Shown: positions 61,644 to 64,000 of the stretch, piece by piece
Numbering within the stretch: the first letter of the stretch is position 1
Layout: each line of letters opens with the position of its first letter
Assembly (NCBI RefSeq): GCF_014467055.1
Contig: NZ_CP060696.1
Coordinates: 1,178,001-1,242,000, forward strand
Length of the DNA stretch: 64,000 nucleotides
Origin: Caproicibacterium amylolyticum
GTDB taxonomy: Bacteria; Bacillota; Clostridia; Oscillospirales; Acutalibacteraceae
Reading direction: 5' to 3'
Made by a program: the position numbers and the translations under genes
Notes under the pieces: model-generated
Told to the model about the DNA's origin: nothing
The model's database searches: none
The model's input: only the letters and a program-made list of their open reading frames with translations

Positions 61644-62462
61644 GTGAAAATTTTAATTTTAGGAGCAAGCGGGTTGGTTGGCAGAGCGCTTCGGCAAAAA
61701 CTCTTTGCCGAAGATGTTTGCGGTACATATTGCCGCCAGATTGATGCATATCATGCAGATGATAAGATGTTTCGGCTGGATGCAACAGATGGAAACAGAT
61801 TTACAGAACTTCTGCAGGCCGTAAAACCGCAGGTCATCATTTCCTGTATGCGTGGTGACTTTGCGGCGCAGCTTTGCCTGCATAGGCGACTGACTAAATT
61901 TTTGAAAGGAAAAGAAGACAGCCGTCTGATTTACTTTTCCACTGCCAATGTGTTTGACAATTCCCTAACAGCACCACATTATGAAAATGATACGCTGGAT
62001 GCCAAAAGCGAGTATGGCGTTTTTAAAATGCAGTGTGAAGCACTTTTGCGTGAAGCGCTTGGAAGTCGCTGTGTGATTTTGCGAATCCCGGAAGTTTGGG
62101 GAAAAGACTGCCCGCGGCTTTCTGCAATGAAAGCTATGGCGAAAAATGGGCAGGCAATTCATGTTTACGAAAATGATTTTCTTAACTATACGCTGGATTC
62201 GCAGATAGCTGACTGCGTACAGGAAATTTTACAGAAAGATTTGCGCGGCGTTTTTCATGTTGGTACCAGTGATATGTGCTCACATGCAGAATTTCGGCGA
62301 AAAATTGCCAAGCAGTTGCATCTTGCACCGCTGTTTGAAGCAGAACGTTCGGAGGAGAATGCTTTTCAAGCGGTGCTGACAGCCCGCAGTGATTTGCCGG
62401 CAGCGCAGTATTTTACCATAGATATGCTGTTGGACAGACTGTTTCAATCGGAATCAGTTTAA
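61644..62462 (+). CDS. NAD(P)-dependent sugar-nucleotide reductase/epimerase-like (RmlD type)
   Basis: A 272-residue extended short-chain dehydrogenase. The Rossmann motif ILGASGLVGRAL is at residues 5-16, LDATDGNRFTELLQAVKPQVIIS (near 45-67) fits RmlD, and the catalytic YxxxK appears as YGVFKMQCE (near 130). YFSTANVFD (near 97) holds the catalytic Ser/Thr. The substrate is probably a sugar nucleotide. The start is a GTG with a weak AAGTAAAAA upstream, so initiation is uncertain. No other nucleotide-sugar genes are adjacent. Confidence 0.78.
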   Translation: MKILILGASGLVGRALRQKLFAEDVCGTYCRQIDAYHADDKMFRLDATDGNRFTELLQAVKPQVIISCMRGDFAAQLCLHRRLTKFLKGKEDSRLIYFSTANVFDNSLTAPHYENDTLDAKSEYGVFKMQCEALLREALGSRCVILRIPEVWGKDCPRLSAMKAMAKNGQAIHVYENDFLNYTLDSQIADCVQEILQKDLRGVFHVGTSDMCSHAEFRRKIAKQLHLAPLFEAERSEENAFQAVLTARSDLPAAQYFTIDMLLDRLFQSESV

Positions 62463-62498
62463 ATCAATTTGGGCATAATAAATTTTCGATGGCAGGTA

Positions 62499-62580
62499 TT
62501 GTCTGGCAGAAAACTTTATGCTATGATAGCCTATGAGAAGAATATTTTTGCTGGGGAGTAGGTACTCTACTCCTGTTTTT
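62499..62580 (+). promoter_or_regulatory. lemA promoter and leader hairpin
   Basis: TTGTCT (62499-62504), 17-base spacer, TATGAT (62522-62527). A GGAGTAG/CTACTCC hairpin (62555-62573) followed by TGTTTTT lies between the transcription start and the lemA ribosome binding site, resembling an attenuator. Confidence 0.5.
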
Positions 62581-62595
62581 GTATCTGGAGGATTT

Positions 62596-63252
62596 ATGAT
62601 GAACGAAAATTTCAGTAATGGTCAAAATGGTGCGCCAATGTATCAGACACAGCCCCGCCGCAAAATGAGCACCGGCGGCATAATTGGTATCGGCATTCTG
62701 GTGGTCATTGTTATTTTGGTGATTGCATCCATCAGCACTTACAATGGTCTTGTAACCAAACGGCAGAATGTAAAAACACAGCTTTCACAGATTGACACGG
62801 AGCTGCAGCGCCGCAATGACCTGATTCCGAACCTTGTGAACACGGTGAAAGGTGCGGCAAATGTAGAAAAAAGCATCTATGACGACATTGCCAATGCACG
62901 CACAAAGCTGGCTGGTGCCAGTTCCGTAAAGGAAAAAGATGCAGCCAACACAGAACTGGACGGTGCAGTCAGCCGTTTGCTGGTCGTTGCGGAACAGTAT
63001 CCAACGGTGCAGTCCAACAGTCAGTTCCGTGACCTGACCGTGGAACTGGAAGGAACGGAAAACCGTATCCGCCAGACACGCGGCAAGTACAATACCGCAG
63101 CAGGAGAGTACAATGCGGATATTCAAAAATTCCCGACAAGCCTGATTGCAAATATGACCGGTTTTCGGGAGGCGGATCTTTTCAAGGCAGATGACTCGGC
63201 TACCAAAGTACCAACCGTGGACTTTTCCAGCAGTACTGCGTCCACAAAATAA
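62596..63252 (+). CDS. lemA: LemA family membrane protein
   Basis: A 218-residue LemA protein. A short cytoplasmic or polar start, one transmembrane helix (near residues 30-50, GIIGIGILVVIVILVIASI) and the long helical LemA domain follow, with the hallmark blocks QIDTELQRRNDLIPNLVNTVKG (near 73-94) and ENRIRQTRGKYNTAAGEYN (near 155-173). The exact function is unknown; LemA often pairs with TPM-domain proteins, as here. GGAGG is 4 bases before ATG 62596 and 7 before ATG 62599, so the second may be the true start. Confidence 0.93.
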   Translation: MMNENFSNGQNGAPMYQTQPRRKMSTGGIIGIGILVVIVILVIASISTYNGLVTKRQNVKTQLSQIDTELQRRNDLIPNLVNTVKGAANVEKSIYDDIANARTKLAGASSVKEKDAANTELDGAVSRLLVVAEQYPTVQSNSQFRDLTVELEGTENRIRQTRGKYNTAAGEYNADIQKFPTSLIANMTGFREADLFKADDSATKVPTVDFSSSTASTK

Positions 63253-63276
63253 GAGGGCAGTTAGGGTGGAAAAATC

Positions 63277-64000
63277 ATGAAACAAGGAATCAAACGGTTG
63301 GCATGCGCTTTTTTGTGTGTTCTGGTGTTTGCTGCTTCTGGCATTGCGGCTTTTGCTGACGGTATTCAGGTACCAGAGCCTACCACAAACTTTGCAAATG
63401 ACTTTGCCGGAGTTCTTTCCCAAAGTACCAAAGACCAAATCAATGCGGAAAGCAAAAAACTGGAAAAAGAAAAGGGAATCCAGTTCGTCGTAGTAACCGT
63501 GGAGAATCTAAACAATGAGTCTGTTGAAGACTATGCGAATGCACTTTTCAGCAAGTGGGGCATTGGCAGCAAAGAAACAGATAAAGGGCTGCTTTTGCTG
63601 CTTTCAACAGGTGACAGAAAGGATAAGATTGAAGTCGGCAACGGCCTGCAGGGCGACTTGACAGATGTAGAAGCAAAGGATTTATTGGATACTGGAAAAT
63701 CTTATCTGAAGAAAAATGACTTTGATGCCGGTATCCGTGAGATTTATGTAAAGACGCTTGGGAAATTGGGCATAGAAGCATCAGAGATTTCAGCTCCGGA
63801 AAATAAAGAGGAGAATAATATTCCAAAGTCATTTGTAAAAGTAGGTACTGTAGTTTTTATTCTCATTATTGTACTTCTCAGCCTTTTTGGTGGTCGGCAT
63901 CATCACCATCATTATTTTGGCGGCGGTTTCGGTGGCTTCGGTGGTTTTGGTGGCTTTAATGGCAACGACGATACATTTTTCGGCGGTTCCTCCGGTGGGG
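63277..64000 (+). CDS. TPM-domain (YgcG-like) membrane protein, partial at window end
   Basis: An open frame of 241 codons running off the window. There is a signal peptide (near residues 1-28, cleavage near AFADG) and a TPM domain (near 35-165) with NDFAGVLSQSTKDQINAES near its start and GKSYLKKNDFDAGI near its end. A transmembrane helix (near 191-207) precedes a low-complexity tail GGRHHHHHYFGGGFGGFGG and beyond. This tail matches YgcG-type proteins, which end in Gly/Phe-rich sequence. AGGGTGGA precedes the ATG. It follows lemA by 24 bases, a conserved pairing in many bacteria. Confidence 0.88.
   Translation, partial: MKQGIKRLACAFLCVLVFAASGIAAFADGIQVPEPTTNFANDFAGVLSQSTKDQINAESKKLEKEKGIQFVVVTVENLNNESVEDYANALFSKWGIGSKETDKGLLLLLSTGDRKDKIEVGNGLQGDLTDVEAKDLLDTGKSYLKKNDFDAGIREIYVKTLGKLGIEASEISAPENKEENNIPKSFVKVGTVVFILIIVLLSLFGGRHHHHHYFGGGFGGFGGFGGFNGNDDTFFGGSSGG

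Overview
This window is chromosomal DNA from a low-to-mid G+C Firmicute of class Clostridia. The gene set points to the Ruminococcaceae/Oscillospiraceae, but the species cannot be fixed from the sequence alone. Supporting signs are an alanyl T-box riboswitch, AGGAGG ribosome binding sites, TTGACA-17-TATAAT promoters, many TTG/GTG starts, ThyX in place of ThyA, a ROK glucokinase, DUF1836 and HgdC-like activase proteins, and sodium-pump decarboxylase subunits. Host genes have roughly balanced base composition. Two stretches are clearly AT-rich: 1-620 and 53.2-61.6 kb.

Layout. 0-3.6 kb: a short kinase-like gene, a gene-free stretch, then secD-secF. 3.7-9.4 kb: glcK-galM, a bactoprenyl-phosphate sugar transferase, a polysaccharide deacetylase and a GT-C membrane glycosyltransferase. 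9.5-14.8 kb: tRNA-Leu(UAA), a radical SAM protein, an AraC regulator coupled to a DUF1836 regulator, and oadG-oadB subunits without an alpha subunit nearby. 14.9-18.1 kb: pcrA and a Cys-rich clostridial protein. 18.3-25.1 kb: a tightly packed operon of thyX, tmk, a DJ-1 protein, 5-formyl-THF cyclo-ligase, mltG, a U32 peptidase and a class B PBP. 25.1-33.3 kb: T-box-alaS, HIT, a phosphoribosyltransferase, comEC, holA and an RNase M5-like Toprim protein. 33.35 kb: tRNA-Leu(GAG).

33.5-44.7 kb is a compact type IV pilus (T4P) locus. On the minus strand lie pilA, a fused pilM-pilN, pilO, pilD, pilB, pilT and pilC. Divergently there is a large pilin-like protein and two minor pilins, the second behind its own promoter and a structured leader. 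44.7-52.4 kb: exonuclease III, a beta-CASP metallohydrolase, a two-gene 2-hydroxyacyl-CoA dehydratase activase system and a cyclophilin.

The most notable structure is a 7.9-kb integrated element at the 3' end of yebC (53,156-61,139), bounded by 65-bp perfect direct repeats that regenerate the last codons and stop of yebC. It carries a tyrosine recombinase next to attL, a lipoprotein, two probable head-tail connector genes (one with Ig-like domains), an IS3-family insertion, a 3' scrap that reads like a terminase end, and a complete SPP1-gp6-type portal gene next to attR. The native yebC terminator now lies beyond attR. This is a reduced prophage or phage-derived satellite. Beyond it are a small unknown gene, an RmlD-like reductase, lemA and a TPM-domain protein that runs off the window.
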